Part shown: positions 24,468-33,283 of the stretch, one piece after another
Layout of the letters: every line of letters starts with the position of its first letter
Numbering within the stretch: the stretch's first letter is position 1
DNA from: Intestinibacillus massiliensis
GTDB lineage: Bacteria > Bacillota > Clostridia > Oscillospirales > Butyricicoccaceae
NCBI GenBank assembly: GCA_029267335.1
Contig: JAJUJC010000002.1
Coordinates: forward strand, 234,798 to 298,797
Length of the DNA stretch: 64,000 nucleotides
Direction of reading: 5' to 3'
Position numbers and translations under genes: made by a program
The notes under the pieces: generated by a model
Databases searched by the model: none
What the model saw: the letters and a program-made list of their open reading frames with translations, nothing else
Told to the model about the DNA's origin: nothing

Positions 24468-25279
24468 AGACCCGTTCCAAAATTCTCAAAGCGCTCGTCC
24501 TGCTTTCGGCATGCATCACCTTCGGCATGCTGCTCTTCCTCATCGGCTATATCCTCGTACGCGGTATCCCGTACCTCAAGCCCTCGCTGTTCTCGCTGAC
24601 CTATACCTCGGAAAACGTGTCGCTCATCCCCGCGGCGGTCACGACGCTGCAAATGACCGCGCTCGCGCTCGCCATCGCGGTGCCGCTCGGTCTGTTCACT
24701 GCAATCTATCTCAATGAGTATGCGCGGCGCGGCAACAAGCTGGTCGGCGTTGTGCGCATCACGACCGAGACCCTGTCCGGCATCCCGTCCATCGTATACG
24801 GTCTGTTCGGTATGCTGTTCTTCGTCACCTATCTGCACTGGGGTTATTCGCTGCTCGCGGGCGCGCTCACGCTCGCCATTATGATCCTGCCGCTCATCAT
24901 GCGCACCGCGGAGGAAGCGCTCATGAGTGTGAATGATATGTACCGCGAGGGCAGCTACGGTCTGGGCGCGGGCAAGCTGCGCACGGTGTTTCGCATCGTG
25001 CTGCCCGCGGCGATGCCGGGCATCCTGTCGGGTGTCATCCTCGGGATTGGCCGCATCGTCGGTGAGACCGCCGCGCTCGTGTACACCGCGGGCACGATGG
25101 CGCAGATCCCGAGCGGCGTGTTCAAGTCCGGCCGCACGCTCGCCATCCACATGTGGGTGCTGTCGGGCGAGGGTCTGCACATGAACGAAGCCTACGCGAC
25201 CGCGGTCGTGCTGCTCGGTGTGGTGCTTGTCATGAATACACTATCCGCGCTCGTCGCACGCCGACTGACCGGAAAGTAA
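24464..25279 (+). CDS. pstA: Phosphate ABC transporter permease PstA
   Basis: This 271-residue membrane protein pairs with PstC. It has six hydrophobic segments, [20 protein letters not shown], and the EAA-type loop [41 protein letters not shown] is typical of PstA. An AGGGGGAGCG Shine-Dalgarno lies within the end of pstC. The gene is 11 bp before pstB. Confidence 0.93.
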   Translation: MKTRSKILKALVLLSACITFGMLLFLIGYILVRGIPYLKPSLFSLTYTSENVSLIPAAVTTLQMTALALAIAVPLGLFTAIYLNEYARRGNKLVGVVRITTETLSGIPSIVYGLFGMLFFVTYLHWGYSLLAGALTLAIMILPLIMRTAEEALMSVNDMYREGSYGLGAGKLRTVFRIVLPAAMPGILSGVILGIGRIVGETAALVYTAGTMAQIPSGVFKSGRTLAIHMWVLSGEGLHMNEAYATAVVLLGVVLVMNTLSALVARRLTGK

Positions 25280-25290
25280 CGGAGGAAACC

Positions 25291-26040
25291 ATGGATAAAA
25301 TCAAAGTTTCAGGCGTAAACCTGCATTACGGCGACTTTCACGCCCTGAAAAATATCAATCTTGCCATTCCGGAGCGCGGCATCACCGCGTTTATCGGCCC
25401 GTCCGGCTGCGGCAAGTCCACGCTGCTCAAATCGCTCAATCGCATGAACGATCTGGTCGAGGGCTGCCGCATCACGGGCGAGATCACGCTCGACGGCGAG
25501 AATATTTACGACAAAATGGATGTCAACCTGCTGCGCCGCCGCGTGGGTATGGTGTTCCAAAAGCCCAACCCCTTCCCGATGTCCATTTACGACAACATCG
25601 CCTACGGCCCGCGCACGCACGGCATGCGCTCGCGCGCACAGCTTGATGAGATCGTGGAACGCTCGCTGCGCGGTGCGGCGATCTGGGACGAGACCAAGGA
25701 CATCCTCAAAAAGAGCGCGCTCTCCATGTCGGGCGGACAGCAGCAGCGCATTTGCATCGCGCGCGCCCTCGCCGCAGACCCCGAGGTGCTGCTCATGGAT
25801 GAGCCGACCTCTGCGCTCGATCCCATCTCGACCGCGAAGATCGAGGACCTTGTGACCGAGCTGAAAAAGGAGTATACTATCGTCATGGTAACGCACAACA
25901 TGCAGCAGGCGACACGCGTTTCCGATAAGACCGCGTTTTTCCTGCTCGGCGAGGTCATTGAATACGCCGACACCGAAACGATGTTTTCGGTGCCCTCGGA
26001 CAAACGCACCGAGGATTACATCACAGGTCGCTTCGGCTAA
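25291..26040 (+). CDS. pstB: Phosphate ABC transporter ATP-binding protein PstB
   Basis: This 249-residue ATPase has Walker [10 protein letters not shown] (about residues 32-40), Q-loop [17 protein letters not shown], signature [19 protein letters not shown], Walker [14 protein letters not shown] and the switch histidine in [11 protein letters not shown]. The PNPFPMSIY segment is diagnostic of PstB. The ATG at 25291 follows GGAGGAAAC; a longer upstream frame lies within pstA and lacks support. Confidence 0.96.
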   Translation: MDKIKVSGVNLHYGDFHALKNINLAIPERGITAFIGPSGCGKSTLLKSLNRMNDLVEGCRITGEITLDGENIYDKMDVNLLRRRVGMVFQKPNPFPMSIYDNIAYGPRTHGMRSRAQLDEIVERSLRGAAIWDETKDILKKSALSMSGGQQQRICIARALAADPEVLLMDEPTSALDPISTAKIEDLVTELKKEYTIVMVTHNMQQATRVSDKTAFFLLGEVIEYADTETMFSVPSDKRTEDYITGRFG

Positions 26041-26055
26041 AAAGGGAGGAAACAC

Positions 26056-26706
26056 ATGAGAAATCGGTTTGACGAAGAACTGGAACAGCTCGGCTGTGAA
26101 CTCATTGAAATGGGCGCGATGATCGAGCGCGCGATCGCGGGCGCGGTCAAGGCGCTGCTCGAAAACGACGTCGCCAAGGCGCGCGAGATCGCCTCGCTCG
26201 ACGACGAGATCGACCACAAAGAGCGCGACATCGAGCGCCGCTGCCTGCGCTTGCTGCTGCAGCAGCAGCCTGTTGCACGCGACCTGCGTCTCGTGTCTGC
26301 TGCGCTCAAAATGATTACCGATATGGAACGCATCGGCGACCAGGCAGAGGATATTGCGGAGATCGTCGTGCTGCTCGGTGACAAGCCCGCGCAGCACATC
26401 GACCACATCGACGAAATGGCGCGCATCACGATCCAGATGGTCAGCGAGAGCATCGACGCGTTCGTCAAGAAGGATCTCGCTCTCGTGCGCGCGGTCATCA
26501 CGCGCGACGACGCGGTCGACGAGCTGTTCGACCATGTCAAGGGCGAACTGGTGCGCATGATCGCACAGAACCCCGAGGAGGGCGAGCAGGCGATCGACTA
26601 TGTGATGATCGCGAAGTATCTCGAGCGCATCGGCGACCACGCGACAAATATCGCGGAGTGGGTGGAATTTTCCATGACGGGCGAGCACCCGTCCGAGGGC
26701 AACTGA
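26056..26706 (+). CDS. phoU: Phosphate transport/signalling regulator PhoU
   Basis: This 216-residue all-helical protein has the two three-helix PhoU repeats. Metal-binding motifs are seen in DDEIDHKERDIERRC and KMITDMERIGDQAEDIAE, and again in AKYLERIGDHATNIAEW. PhoU links PstB to the PhoR kinase and represses the Pho response when phosphate is plentiful. The gene sits 15 bp after pstB with a GGGAGG ribosome-binding site. Confidence 0.95.
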   Translation: MRNRFDEELEQLGCELIEMGAMIERAIAGAVKALLENDVAKAREIASLDDEIDHKERDIERRCLRLLLQQQPVARDLRLVSAALKMITDMERIGDQAEDIAEIVVLLGDKPAQHIDHIDEMARITIQMVSESIDAFVKKDLALVRAVITRDDAVDELFDHVKGELVRMIAQNPEEGEQAIDYVMIAKYLERIGDHATNIAEWVEFSMTGEHPSEGN

Positions 26707-26728
26707 CAGCGGGAAGGACGGAAGCGGC

Positions 26729-27403
26729 ATGAAAACGGTTTTTGTGGTAGAGGATGACGGGTCGATCGCGGAGCTGATCGCCTATGCGCTGCGGGGCGGC
26801 GGCTTTGCGGTCGAGACCTTCGCGGATGGCGAGTGCCTGCTTGCCGCGCTCGCGGACACGCTGCCCGATCTGCTGCTGCTCGACATCATGCTGCCCGGAC
26901 TGGACGGTTTGAGCGTGCTGCGCCGTGTGCGCGACAGTGCGCGCACCGCCGCGCTGCCCGTCATCCTGCTGACTGCGAAATCGAGCGAATATGACAAGGT
27001 CGTGGGACTGGACTGCGGCGCGGACGACTATATCGCCAAGCCCTTCGGCGTCATGGAGCTGCTCGCGCGCGTCAAGGCGCTGCTGCGCCGCACCGGCGGC
27101 ACACGCACGGACGATGCGCTCACCTTGGGCGCACTTGCGCTCGACCCCGCCGCGCACACCGTGACCGCGGACGGCGAGCCGCTTGCGCTCACGCTCAAGG
27201 AATTTGAGCTGCTGCGCTGCCTGCTCGAGCATCGCGGGCAGGTCATGACGCGCGACAATCTGCTGCAAGCGGTCTGGGGCTATGAGTTTGAGGGCGAGAC
27301 CCGCACGGTCGATGTGCACATCGGCACGCTGCGCCAGAAACTGGGCGCGCACGCCGGTCTGGTTGAGACCGTGCGCGGCGTGGGCTATCGCGTCGGCACC
27401 TGA
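26729..27403 (+). CDS. phoP: Phosphate-regulon response regulator (PhoP/PhoB type)
   Basis: This 224-residue OmpR-family regulator shows VVEDDGSIAELIAYAL, phosphoacceptor in LLLLDIMLPGLDGL (about residue 52), ILLTAKSSEYDKV, DDYIAKPFGVMELLARV, and a winged helix ending in VDVHIGTLRQKL...GVGYRVGT. Its place between phoU and phoR and the PhoP-like boxes before pstS assign it to the phosphate response. By context it should bind the 11-bp-spaced TTTACA half-sites at 22489-22526. Confidence 0.92.
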   Translation: MKTVFVVEDDGSIAELIAYALRGGGFAVETFADGECLLAALADTLPDLLLLDIMLPGLDGLSVLRRVRDSARTAALPVILLTAKSSEYDKVVGLDCGADDYIAKPFGVMELLARVKALLRRTGGTRTDDALTLGALALDPAAHTVTADGEPLALTLKEFELLRCLLEHRGQVMTRDNLLQAVWGYEFEGETRTVDVHIGTLRQKLGAHAGLVETVRGVGYRVGT

Positions 27404-27421
27404 CCGAAAAGGGAGGACAAC

Positions 27422-29143
27422 ATGCGCCGTTCGCTCGGAAAACGCATCTTTTTTGCGCTGTTTTTGATGGCGCTCATCACCGCGACCCTGACTGGCGCAC
27501 TGGTTTCCGGTGTGGTCTATGCGCGTACCTACACCGATCTGCAGGCGGAGGTGCGCGGTGCCGCGCATCTCGCGGCGGTGGGCATCGCAGTCGGCGGGCA
27601 GGACTATCTGGTTGCGCTCGGTCGCGACACCGCGGCGCATGACCGTGTCACGCGTATTGCGGCAGATGGCACGGTGCTGTTCGACACCGCCGCCGATCCC
27701 GCAGACATGGAAAATCATGCGTCCCGCCCCGAGATCGCGGCGGTGCGCGCGGGTGCAGCCTATGGCGAAGCAGTGCGCCTGTCCGCGACACTCGGACAGC
27801 AGACCTATTACTATGCGCTGCCCCTGCCGGACGGTACGGTGCTGCGCGTATCGACAACGACGGAAAGCGCGCTCTCCGCGGTGTGGCAGGCGCTGCCGTG
27901 GCTGATCGCGGTCGGCGTGCTTGCGCTGCTGCTCACGCTTGTGCTCGCGCGGCGTATCGCGGACGCGCTCGTGGAGCCGCTCAACACGCTCGACCCTGCA
28001 AATCCGGAAACCACCAAGGCATACGACGAGCTTTCCCCGCTCGTCGGGCGGCTGCATGAGCAAAACCGCACGGTGCATCGTCAGCTTGCGGAAATTCGCG
28101 CCCGGCAGGAGGAATTTCGCATCCTGTCGTCAAGCATGGACGAAGGGCTGCTCATGCTCGGGCTGCACGCCGAAATTTTGAGCGTCAACCGTGCGGCTTG
28201 CACGGTGCTCGGCGGCGACCCCGCGCGCGACTATGCGGGCGAGCATGTGCTGCGGCTGTCGCGCGCGCTGCCGCTGCAAACCGTGACCGCGCAAGCACTC
28301 GCGGGCAACCGCGGCGAGGGCACGCTGGAAACAAACGGGCGGCTGTACCAAATCCTCGCAAGTCCCATTCTGGTAGGAGAGGAGCCGCGCGGCGCGCTCG
28401 TGCTGCTGCTCGATGTGACCGAACGGCAGGCGGCGGAGCGGCTGCGGCGCGAGTTTTCCGCGAATGTGTCGCACGAGCTCAAGACCCCGCTGACCAGTAT
28501 TTCCGGCTATGCCGAGATGATCGCGGGCGGGCTGGTGCGCCCGGAGGATGTGCGCGGCTTCGCCGGACGCATCCACCGCGAGGCGGGGCGGTTGCTCGCG
28601 CTCATTGAGGACATTATGAAGCTGTCGCGGCTCGACGAGGGCGGCGACGCACCTGCGCACGAACCGGTCGAGCTGCTTGCGCTTGCACGGCAGGCGGCGG
28701 AACGGCTCGAGCTGCGCGCACAGGAACTGGGCGTTACGGTGCGCGTAGCGGGCGAAAAAGCCGTGGTCAGCGGCGTTTACGGGCAGCTTTTTGAACTGAT
28801 CTTCAACCTGACGGAAAATGGGGTCAAATACAACCGCGTAGGCGGCAGCGTGACCGTGACGGTGCAGCCCGACCAGACCGGCGTGCTGCTCACCGTTGCG
28901 GACACCGGCATCGGCATCCCCGCTGACGCGCAGGCGCGCGTATTCGAGCGTTTTTACCGTGTGGACAAGAGCCGCTCGAAGGAGACCGGCGGCACGGGGC
29001 TTGGGTTGTCCATCGTCAAGCACATTGCGCTGCTGCACGGCGCGCAGCTTACCCTTGAAAGCGAGGAGGGACGCGGCACGACGGTACGCGTACACTTTGC
29101 CGCGCACAGTGGGGGGAATGCCGCACCTCACAGGTGTAAGTAG
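27422..29143 (+). CDS. phoR: Phosphate-regulon sensor kinase PhoR
   Basis: This 573-residue kinase has two membrane helices (about 12-34 and 158-178), an extracytoplasmic domain between them, a PAS domain at about residues 230-330 (ILSSSMDEGLLMLGLHAEILSVN), HisKA (FSANVSHELKTPLTSISGY) and an ATPase domain (NLTENGVKYNRVGG, VADTGIGIPADAQ, TGGTGLGLSIVKHI). It would autophosphorylate and signal to the regulator encoded 18 bp upstream. It is the last gene of the seven-gene pst-pho operon. Confidence 0.93.
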   Translation: MRRSLGKRIFFALFLMALITATLTGALVSGVVYARTYTDLQAEVRGAAHLAAVGIAVGGQDYLVALGRDTAAHDRVTRIAADGTVLFDTAADPADMENHASRPEIAAVRAGAAYGEAVRLSATLGQQTYYYALPLPDGTVLRVSTTTESALSAVWQALPWLIAVGVLALLLTLVLARRIADALVEPLNTLDPANPETTKAYDELSPLVGRLHEQNRTVHRQLAEIRARQEEFRILSSSMDEGLLMLGLHAEILSVNRAACTVLGGDPARDYAGEHVLRLSRALPLQTVTAQALAGNRGEGTLETNGRLYQILASPILVGEEPRGALVLLLDVTERQAAERLRREFSANVSHELKTPLTSISGYAEMIAGGLVRPEDVRGFAGRIHREAGRLLALIEDIMKLSRLDEGGDAPAHEPVELLALARQAAERLELRAQELGVTVRVAGEKAVVSGVYGQLFELIFNLTENGVKYNRVGGSVTVTVQPDQTGVLLTVADTGIGIPADAQARVFERFYRVDKSRSKETGGTGLGLSIVKHIALLHGAQLTLESEEGRGTTVRVHFAAHSGGNAAPHRCK

Positions 29144-29230
29144 CGTCGATTCCGGGCGTCTGAGCGCCGCTGATCCGGAATCCGCACGATGGGGAACGCG
29201 ATAACAATGCGTTTTTGCAAGCATGCACTG

Positions 29231-29260
29231 AGGGACGGAGTATCTCCGTCCCTTTTGTTT
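29231..29260 (+). terminator. Terminator of the pst-pho operon
   Basis: AGGGACGGAG (29231-29240) pairs with CTCCGTCCCT (29244-29253) over a 3-nt loop, followed by a T-rich tract. Confidence 0.92.
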
Positions 29261-29342
29261 TGCCGTGCGTTAAAATTTTGCATAGCCCGGCGCGTTTCGC
29301 CGCAAACTAACTCCAAAGAAACGCATAAAGGAGCGAACAAGC

Positions 29343-30365
29343 ATGGCAAAAAATCGGCAGGGCGCACGCGCGCTGCGTTTCGCGGGTGCGCCGCGTATTG
29401 CGGGGCATGCGTCGATCGTCGGCAAAAAGGAGGGCGAAGGCCCGCTATGCGGCACATTTGACCGCGTTGCGCAGGACGACGACCGCTTCGGGCAGGATAG
29501 CTGGGAAAAGGCGGAGAGCGAGCTGCAAAAGGAATGCATTGAACTTGCCGCAACGCGGGCGGGCTGCAAGGTGGGCGACCTCGATTGCATCCTCGCGGGC
29601 GATTTGCTCAACCAGTGCATAGGCTCGACCTTCGCGTCGGTCGCGTCGAACGCACCCTATCTCGGGCTGTACGGCGCGTGCTCCACGATGGCGGAAAGTC
29701 TGCTGCTCGGCGCGTTGCTCGTCGATGGCGGCTATGCCGATCGCATCGTCGCGGCGGCGTCCTCGCACTTCTGCTCGGCGGAGCGGCAGTATCGTTTCCC
29801 GCTTGCCTACGGCGGGCAGCGCACGCCGACCGCACAATGGACCGCGACCGCAGCGGGGGCGGCGGTCGTGACGAGCGACCCCGCGGGCGGAGATGTGATG
29901 GTGACCGGCGGCGCGATCGGCCAGATGGTCGACATGGGCGTGACCGACGCGGCGAACATGGGCGCGGCGATGGCACCCGCTGCTTACCGCACGCTGCACG
30001 ATTTCTGGCGCGACACGGGCACGAAACCGACCGATTACGACATGGTCGTGACAGGCGACCTCGCGCGCGTCGGCGGCGATCTGCTCGTCGAACTGTTTCG
30101 GCGCGATGGTGTCGACATCACACCCGTCTATTCCGACTGCGGCACGATGCTCTTTGCACCCGAGCAGGATGCGCACGCGGGCGGCTCGGGCTGCGGCTGC
30201 TCGGCATGTGTGCTGTGCGGACATTTACTGCACGAAATGCACGAAAAGCGGCTGAAACGCATCCTGTTCGCGGGTACGGGCGCGATGATGAGCCCGATTT
30301 CCGTGCAACAGGGGCAGAGCATCGCGGGGGTATGTCATGCGGTCGTACTCGAAAGGGTGATGTGA
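29343..30365 (+). CDS. spoVAD: Stage V sporulation protein AD
   Basis: This 340-residue protein has a thiolase-like fold and sits on the outside of the spore inner membrane, where it binds dipicolinic acid for the SpoVA channel. Recognisable segments are GTFDRVAQDDDRFGQDSWEKAESEL, split here as GTFDRV and QDSWEKAESEL, then LDCILAGDLLNQ, LGLYGACSTMAESL, AAASSHFCSAERQYRFPLAY, QTP-like RTPTAQWTATA and YDMVVTGDLARVG. An AAAGGAGCG Shine-Dalgarno precedes ATG 29343. spoVAE follows by 2 bp; spoVAC is elsewhere at 14460. Confidence 0.95.
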   Translation: MAKNRQGARALRFAGAPRIAGHASIVGKKEGEGPLCGTFDRVAQDDDRFGQDSWEKAESELQKECIELAATRAGCKVGDLDCILAGDLLNQCIGSTFASVASNAPYLGLYGACSTMAESLLLGALLVDGGYADRIVAAASSHFCSAERQYRFPLAYGGQRTPTAQWTATAAGAAVVTSDPAGGDVMVTGGAIGQMVDMGVTDAANMGAAMAPAAYRTLHDFWRDTGTKPTDYDMVVTGDLARVGGDLLVELFRRDGVDITPVYSDCGTMLFAPEQDAHAGGSGCGCSACVLCGHLLHEMHEKRLKRILFAGTGAMMSPISVQQGQSIAGVCHAVVLERVM

Positions 30366-30367
30366 AA

Positions 30368-30724
30368 ATGGAATATTTACGCGCTTTTATTACAGGTGGT
30401 ATTATTTGTGCGCTCGCGCAGATCGCGATCGACAAGACCAAGCTGACCCCTGCGCGCATTCTCGTCACGCTGGTCGTGCTCGGCGTCGCGCTGACCGGCG
30501 TCGGGCTGTATCAGCCGATCGTGGAATGGGGCGGCGCAGGCGCGACCGTGCCGCTGCTTGGCTTCGGCTATGCGCTCGCGAAGGGCGTCATCAAGGGCAT
30601 TGCGGAGAGCGGGCTGCTCGGCGCAATGACGGGCGGCGTCATGGGTGCGGCGGGCGGCATTGCGGCGGCGGTCGTATTCGGCTTCGTGATTGCACTGCTG
30701 TTTCGCCCGAAAAGCAAATCGTGA
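30368..30724 (+). CDS. spoVAE: Stage V sporulation protein AE
   Basis: This 118-residue membrane protein has four hydrophobic segments and the typical SpoVAE/SpoVAEB motifs FITGGIICALAQIAIDKTKL, VLGVALTGVGLYQPIVEWGG and GATVPLLGFGYALAKGV. It is one of the pore-forming subunits of the dipicolinate channel. The gene begins 2 nt after the spoVAD stop, so translation is coupled. Confidence 0.93.
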   Translation: MEYLRAFITGGIICALAQIAIDKTKLTPARILVTLVVLGVALTGVGLYQPIVEWGGAGATVPLLGFGYALAKGVIKGIAESGLLGAMTGGVMGAAGGIAAAVVFGFVIALLFRPKSKS

Positions 30725-30734
30725 CAGACAAAAA

Positions 30735-30762
30735 GACCCGCGCGGCAGATGCCGCGCGGGTC
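30735..30762. terminator. Terminator between spoVAE and the convergent phosphoribosyltransferase gene
   Basis: GACCCGCGCGGC (30735-30746) and GCCGCGCGGGTC (30751-30762) form a 12-bp stem. The T5 tract is on the complementary strand; on the forward strand only TAAAATTT follows. Confidence 0.88.
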
Positions 30763-30788
30763 TAAAATTTGCGGAAAACTTTTGTGCG

Positions 30789-31427
30789 TTACAGGCGCGT
30801 ATAGCCGTGCGGTGTGACGATCGCGTCGAGCGGACGACCCGCAAGGCAGTCGGGGCAATCCTTTGCGCCGACGCAGTTGTGATAGTGTGGGAAGGATGCG
30901 CCGTTAAACAGGTGCACCACGCGCTTGCCGTCGAGCATGGCGATGTTTGCGAACAGCGCCGCAAAGCCAGTGACATGACCGCCGTAGTATTCTGCGCATT
31001 CCTGCGCCTGCCGCAGCGTCTGTCCGGTGGAAGCCGTGCCGACGAGCACGAGCACGTCGCGTCCGTCGAGCATGGGGCGCAGATTATCGGCAAAGATGAG
31101 CTGCCCGTTGACGCCGCTCTTCGGCTCGACGAGACAGATGTCCTTGTCGTCGTTCATCGCGCCCAGACTGCCGTGCGACAGCTCGCGCGCGAGGTATGCG
31201 CCGATGTATTCCGTGCCCTCGAGGCACATGACCGTGTCGACGCTCGTGCCGCTGAAATAGGTGCTCAGTGTGCGCGCCGCTTCGGACGCAAGGGATTGGC
31301 TGTGGCGAAGCTGGGACATGTCGATGTAGTAGTTGATGTGGGAGTGGTTCGTCGCAAAATGCCCGGGGATCGCGTCGGCAAACAGCCGGGAATTGATCGC
31401 GGAAACGACGCGGATCGGTTGTTCCAT
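30789..31427 (-). CDS. Phosphoribosyltransferase-fold protein (orotate PRTase-like)
   Basis: This 212-residue cytosolic protein has a type-I phosphoribosyltransferase fold: VDTVMCLEGTEYIGAYLAREL and DVLVLVGTASTGQTLRQAQEC occupy the positions of the core strand and the PRPP loop. The usual acidic pair before the PRPP loop (VDDV-type) is replaced by VGTAST, so ordinary catalysis is doubtful. The C-terminus carries CVGAKDCPDC, a possible metal-binding knuckle. It is monocistronic with a consensus promoter. Databases often call such proteins orotate phosphoribosyltransferase; I regard the substrate as unknown. No other pyrimidine gene is nearby. Confidence 0.7.
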   Translation of the reverse strand: MEQPIRVVSAINSRLFADAIPGHFATNHSHINYYIDMSQLRHSQSLASEAARTLSTYFSGTSVDTVMCLEGTEYIGAYLARELSHGSLGAMNDDKDICLVEPKSGVNGQLIFADNLRPMLDGRDVLVLVGTASTGQTLRQAQECAEYYGGHVTGFAALFANIAMLDGKRVVHLFNGASFPHYHNCVGAKDCPDCLAGRPLDAIVTPHGYTRL

Positions 31428-31475
31428 AAGTCAGCCGCCTTTCTTACAGATCCGTATTTTTCGTGGAGTGAACCT

Positions 31476-31504
31476 ATTATAGCGCACATCTGCCAAAAAT
31501 ACAA
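31476..31504 (-). promoter_or_regulatory. sigma-A promoter of the phosphoribosyltransferase gene
   Basis: On the complementary strand TTGTAT (31504-31499) and a perfect TATAAT (31481-31476) are separated by 17 bp. Confidence 0.78.
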
Positions 31505-31595
31505 GAAAGTTGCACGGAGAAATCGGACAAATTGACCGCGCCATTTATGATAGGGCAAAAAAAATACCCGCCACATGGACGGGTCATTTTTTTTC

Positions 31596-31949
31596 TTAAA
31601 GAGCAGCCTTTGCCTTTTCGACAAGCGCGGTGAACGCAGCCATGTCAGCGACAGCCAGCTCGGACAGCATCTTGCGGTTGATCTCGATGCCCGCCTTCTT
31701 CAGACCGTTCATGAAACGGCTGTAGTTGATGTCGCACAGCTTGCAAGCCGCGGAGATACGGGTGATCCACAGACGGCGGAAGTCGCGCTTCTTCTGCTTA
31801 CGGCCGATGTACGCGTACTTCAGGGACTTCATGACTGCCTGATTGGCAACTCTGTAGTGCGTCGACTTTGCGCCCCAGTAACCCTTGGCGCGCTTCAGGA
31901 TCTTCTTTCTTCTTTTGCGCGTCATCATCGCGCCCTTAACTCTAGCCAT
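31596..31949 (-). CDS. rplT: Large-subunit ribosomal protein L20 (bL20)
   Basis: This 117-residue basic protein is full length for the family and shows [40 protein letters not shown] cut here to [13 protein letters not shown], and [20 protein letters not shown]. It binds 23S rRNA during early 50S assembly and, in Firmicutes, also represses its own operon through the leader. A GGAGGAATTTAAA ribosome-binding site precedes the ATG. Confidence 0.98.
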   Translation of the reverse strand: MARVKGAMMTRKRRKKILKRAKGYWGAKSTHYRVANQAVMKSLKYAYIGRKQKKRDFRRLWITRISAACKLCDINYSRFMNGLKKAGIEINRKMLSELAVADMAAFTALVEKAKAAL

Positions 31950-31997
31950 TTTAAATTCCTCCTAATAGCAAAAATCAGTGTGCGTCGTGACGACGGC

Positions 31998-32201
31998 TTA
32001 GGCGTAGGGCAGCAGACGCTTGACCTGTGCTACGTTGGTCGCATCCGCGAAGCCCGCCTTACGAAGCTGGCGCTTGAGCTTGGTGGTCTTACCGTGACCG
32101 TTGAGCAGGTGGCGCTTGCCGGCGTGGCCGCGCTTAATCTTACCGGTCTTGGTGACGGTAAATCTCTTCTTGGCGCCGCTGTGCGTCTTAATCTTAGGCA
32201 T
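31998..32201 (-). CDS. rpmI: Large-subunit ribosomal protein L35 (bL35)
   Basis: This 67-residue basic protein is full length, with [29 protein letters not shown] and ending in KRLLPYA. It lies between infC and rplT in the universal order. Confidence 0.98.
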   Translation of the reverse strand: MPKIKTHSGAKKRFTVTKTGKIKRGHAGKRHLLNGHGKTTKLKRQLRKAGFADATNVAQVKRLLPYA

Positions 32202-32255
32202 GGTGGTTACTCCTCTCTGTGATCGCCGCGACGGGGCGCGGCTTTTCGATTCGAT

Positions 32256-32822
32256 TTATTTGGATTCCTCGGACTGCGTTTTCGCGTCCTTGTTGTCCTT
32301 CATGGGTTTGTCCTTGACAGGCGCCATGAACATGATCATCTGGCGGCCTTCGAGCTTGGACGGCTTATCGACCGTGCCGTATTCCTTGCAGGTTTCGGCA
32401 AAGCGGCGGATCAGATCGTGTCCAAGCGATGCGTGCGTGACCTCACGCCCGCGGAAGCGTACGGTCACCTTGACCTTGTTGCCTTCCTTGAGGAAGTTTA
32501 TCGCACGACCGGTCTTGACGTTAAAGTCACCGATGTCGATATTGGGCGTCAGGCGGATCTCCTTGATTTCGACAACGTGCTGGTTGCGGCGCGCTTCCTT
32601 TTCGCGCTTTGCCTGCTCGAAGCGGTACTTGCCGTAATCCATGATTTTACACACGGGCGGCTGCGCCTGCGGCGCGATCTTGACAAGGTCCAGCTCCTTT
32701 TCATCCGCCATCGCCTGCGCCTCGCGCGAGGAGACGATGCCGAGCTGTTCGCCGTCCGCGCCGATCAGGCGGACTTCTTTATCGCGGATCTCTTCGTTGA
32801 TCTGATGTTCCATGCTGCTAAT
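32256..32822 (-). CDS. infC: Translation initiation factor IF-3 with ATT start
   Basis: IF-3 binds the 30S subunit and checks start-codon selection. The 188-residue protein includes EIRDKEVRLIGADGEQLGI, PPVCKIMDYGKYRFEQ and GHDLIRRFAE. A perfect GGAGGT (32836-32831) stands 8 nt before an ATT at 32822; the first ATG is three codons later at 32813 and would be 17 nt from it. An AUU start is the known hallmark of infC, permitting IF-3 to limit its own translation. The operon infC-rpmI-rplT follows a consensus promoter and an L20-type leader. Confidence 0.95.
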   Translation of the reverse strand: MSSMEHQINEEIRDKEVRLIGADGEQLGIVSSREAQAMADEKELDLVKIAPQAQPPVCKIMDYGKYRFEQAKREKEARRNQHVVEIKEIRLTPNIDIGDFNVKTGRAINFLKEGNKVKVTVRFRGREVTHASLGHDLIRRFAETCKEYGTVDKPSKLEGRQMIMFMAPVKDKPMKDNKDAKTQSEESK

Positions 32823-32839
32823 GCCAAAGCACCTCCAAA

Positions 32840-32998
32840 CATTTCCGTAGAAAGCTGATTTTGAAGCACAAAAAAAGGACGGAAATACACTTCCCCGTCC
32901 GAAAAACATGACACGCTGCGCCCATAAAGAGCGCCTGCGCGAAAATGTTGACCCGTTTGCAATGCGGCGGGTGAGGACGGTGTCCTACTTTGTTGTGC
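32840..32998 (-). promoter_or_regulatory. L20-type leader of the infC operon
   Basis: The transcript begins near 32998 and runs about 175 nt before infC. Its first part contains CCGTCC, which can pair with the left arm of the terminator at 32870-32900 as an antiterminator. Place, length and layout match the Firmicute L20 leader, where excess L20 favours termination. Confidence 0.7.
32870..32900 (-). terminator. Leader attenuator of infC
   Basis: On the complementary strand GGACGG (32900-32895) pairs with CCGTCC (32882-32877) and is followed by T7, all inside the infC leader. Confidence 0.85.
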
Positions 32999-33004
32999 CT
33001 TGAA

Positions 33005-33033
33005 AGTATAACAGACCATGCGCACGAAGTCAA
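33005..33033 (-). promoter_or_regulatory. sigma-A promoter of infC-rpmI-rplT
   Basis: On the complementary strand TTGACT (33033-33028) and TATACT (33010-33005) are spaced by 17 bp. Confidence 0.88.
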
Positions 33034-33178
33034 GAGCGGATTTCAAAAAAATAGATTTTTTCAAAAAATACCGCGCAGATCTTGACAAAAACCCGCCAAA
33101 GGGTGTATCTTTCTTACCTCGGCGCATACAATAGCTTCGTTGGAACCGTGATTTCTCCCGGTTTTGCAAAGAAACCGC

Positions 33179-33207
33179 TTGAAATCTCGGGCGCTTTACG
33201 GTATGCT
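33179..33207 (+). promoter_or_regulatory. sigma-A promoter of the DUF1292 gene
   Basis: TTGAAA (33179-33184) and TATGCT (33202-33207) are 17 bp apart. A second candidate, TTGACA at about 33083 with TATCTT at 18-bp spacing, lies further upstream. Confidence 0.65.
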
Positions 33208-33283
33208 ATTAGCAGAACAAAACCGCGTGCAAAACGCGGCGCGGCCCGGCCGCTACTTTCGGAAAACAGGAGGCGCTTTTATT

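Noticed and set aside
29148..29182. Inverted repeat GATTCCGG/CCGGAATC after phoR
   Set aside because: It has no T tract and the real terminator lies 50 bp downstream; it may be a spacer hairpin but no role can be supported.
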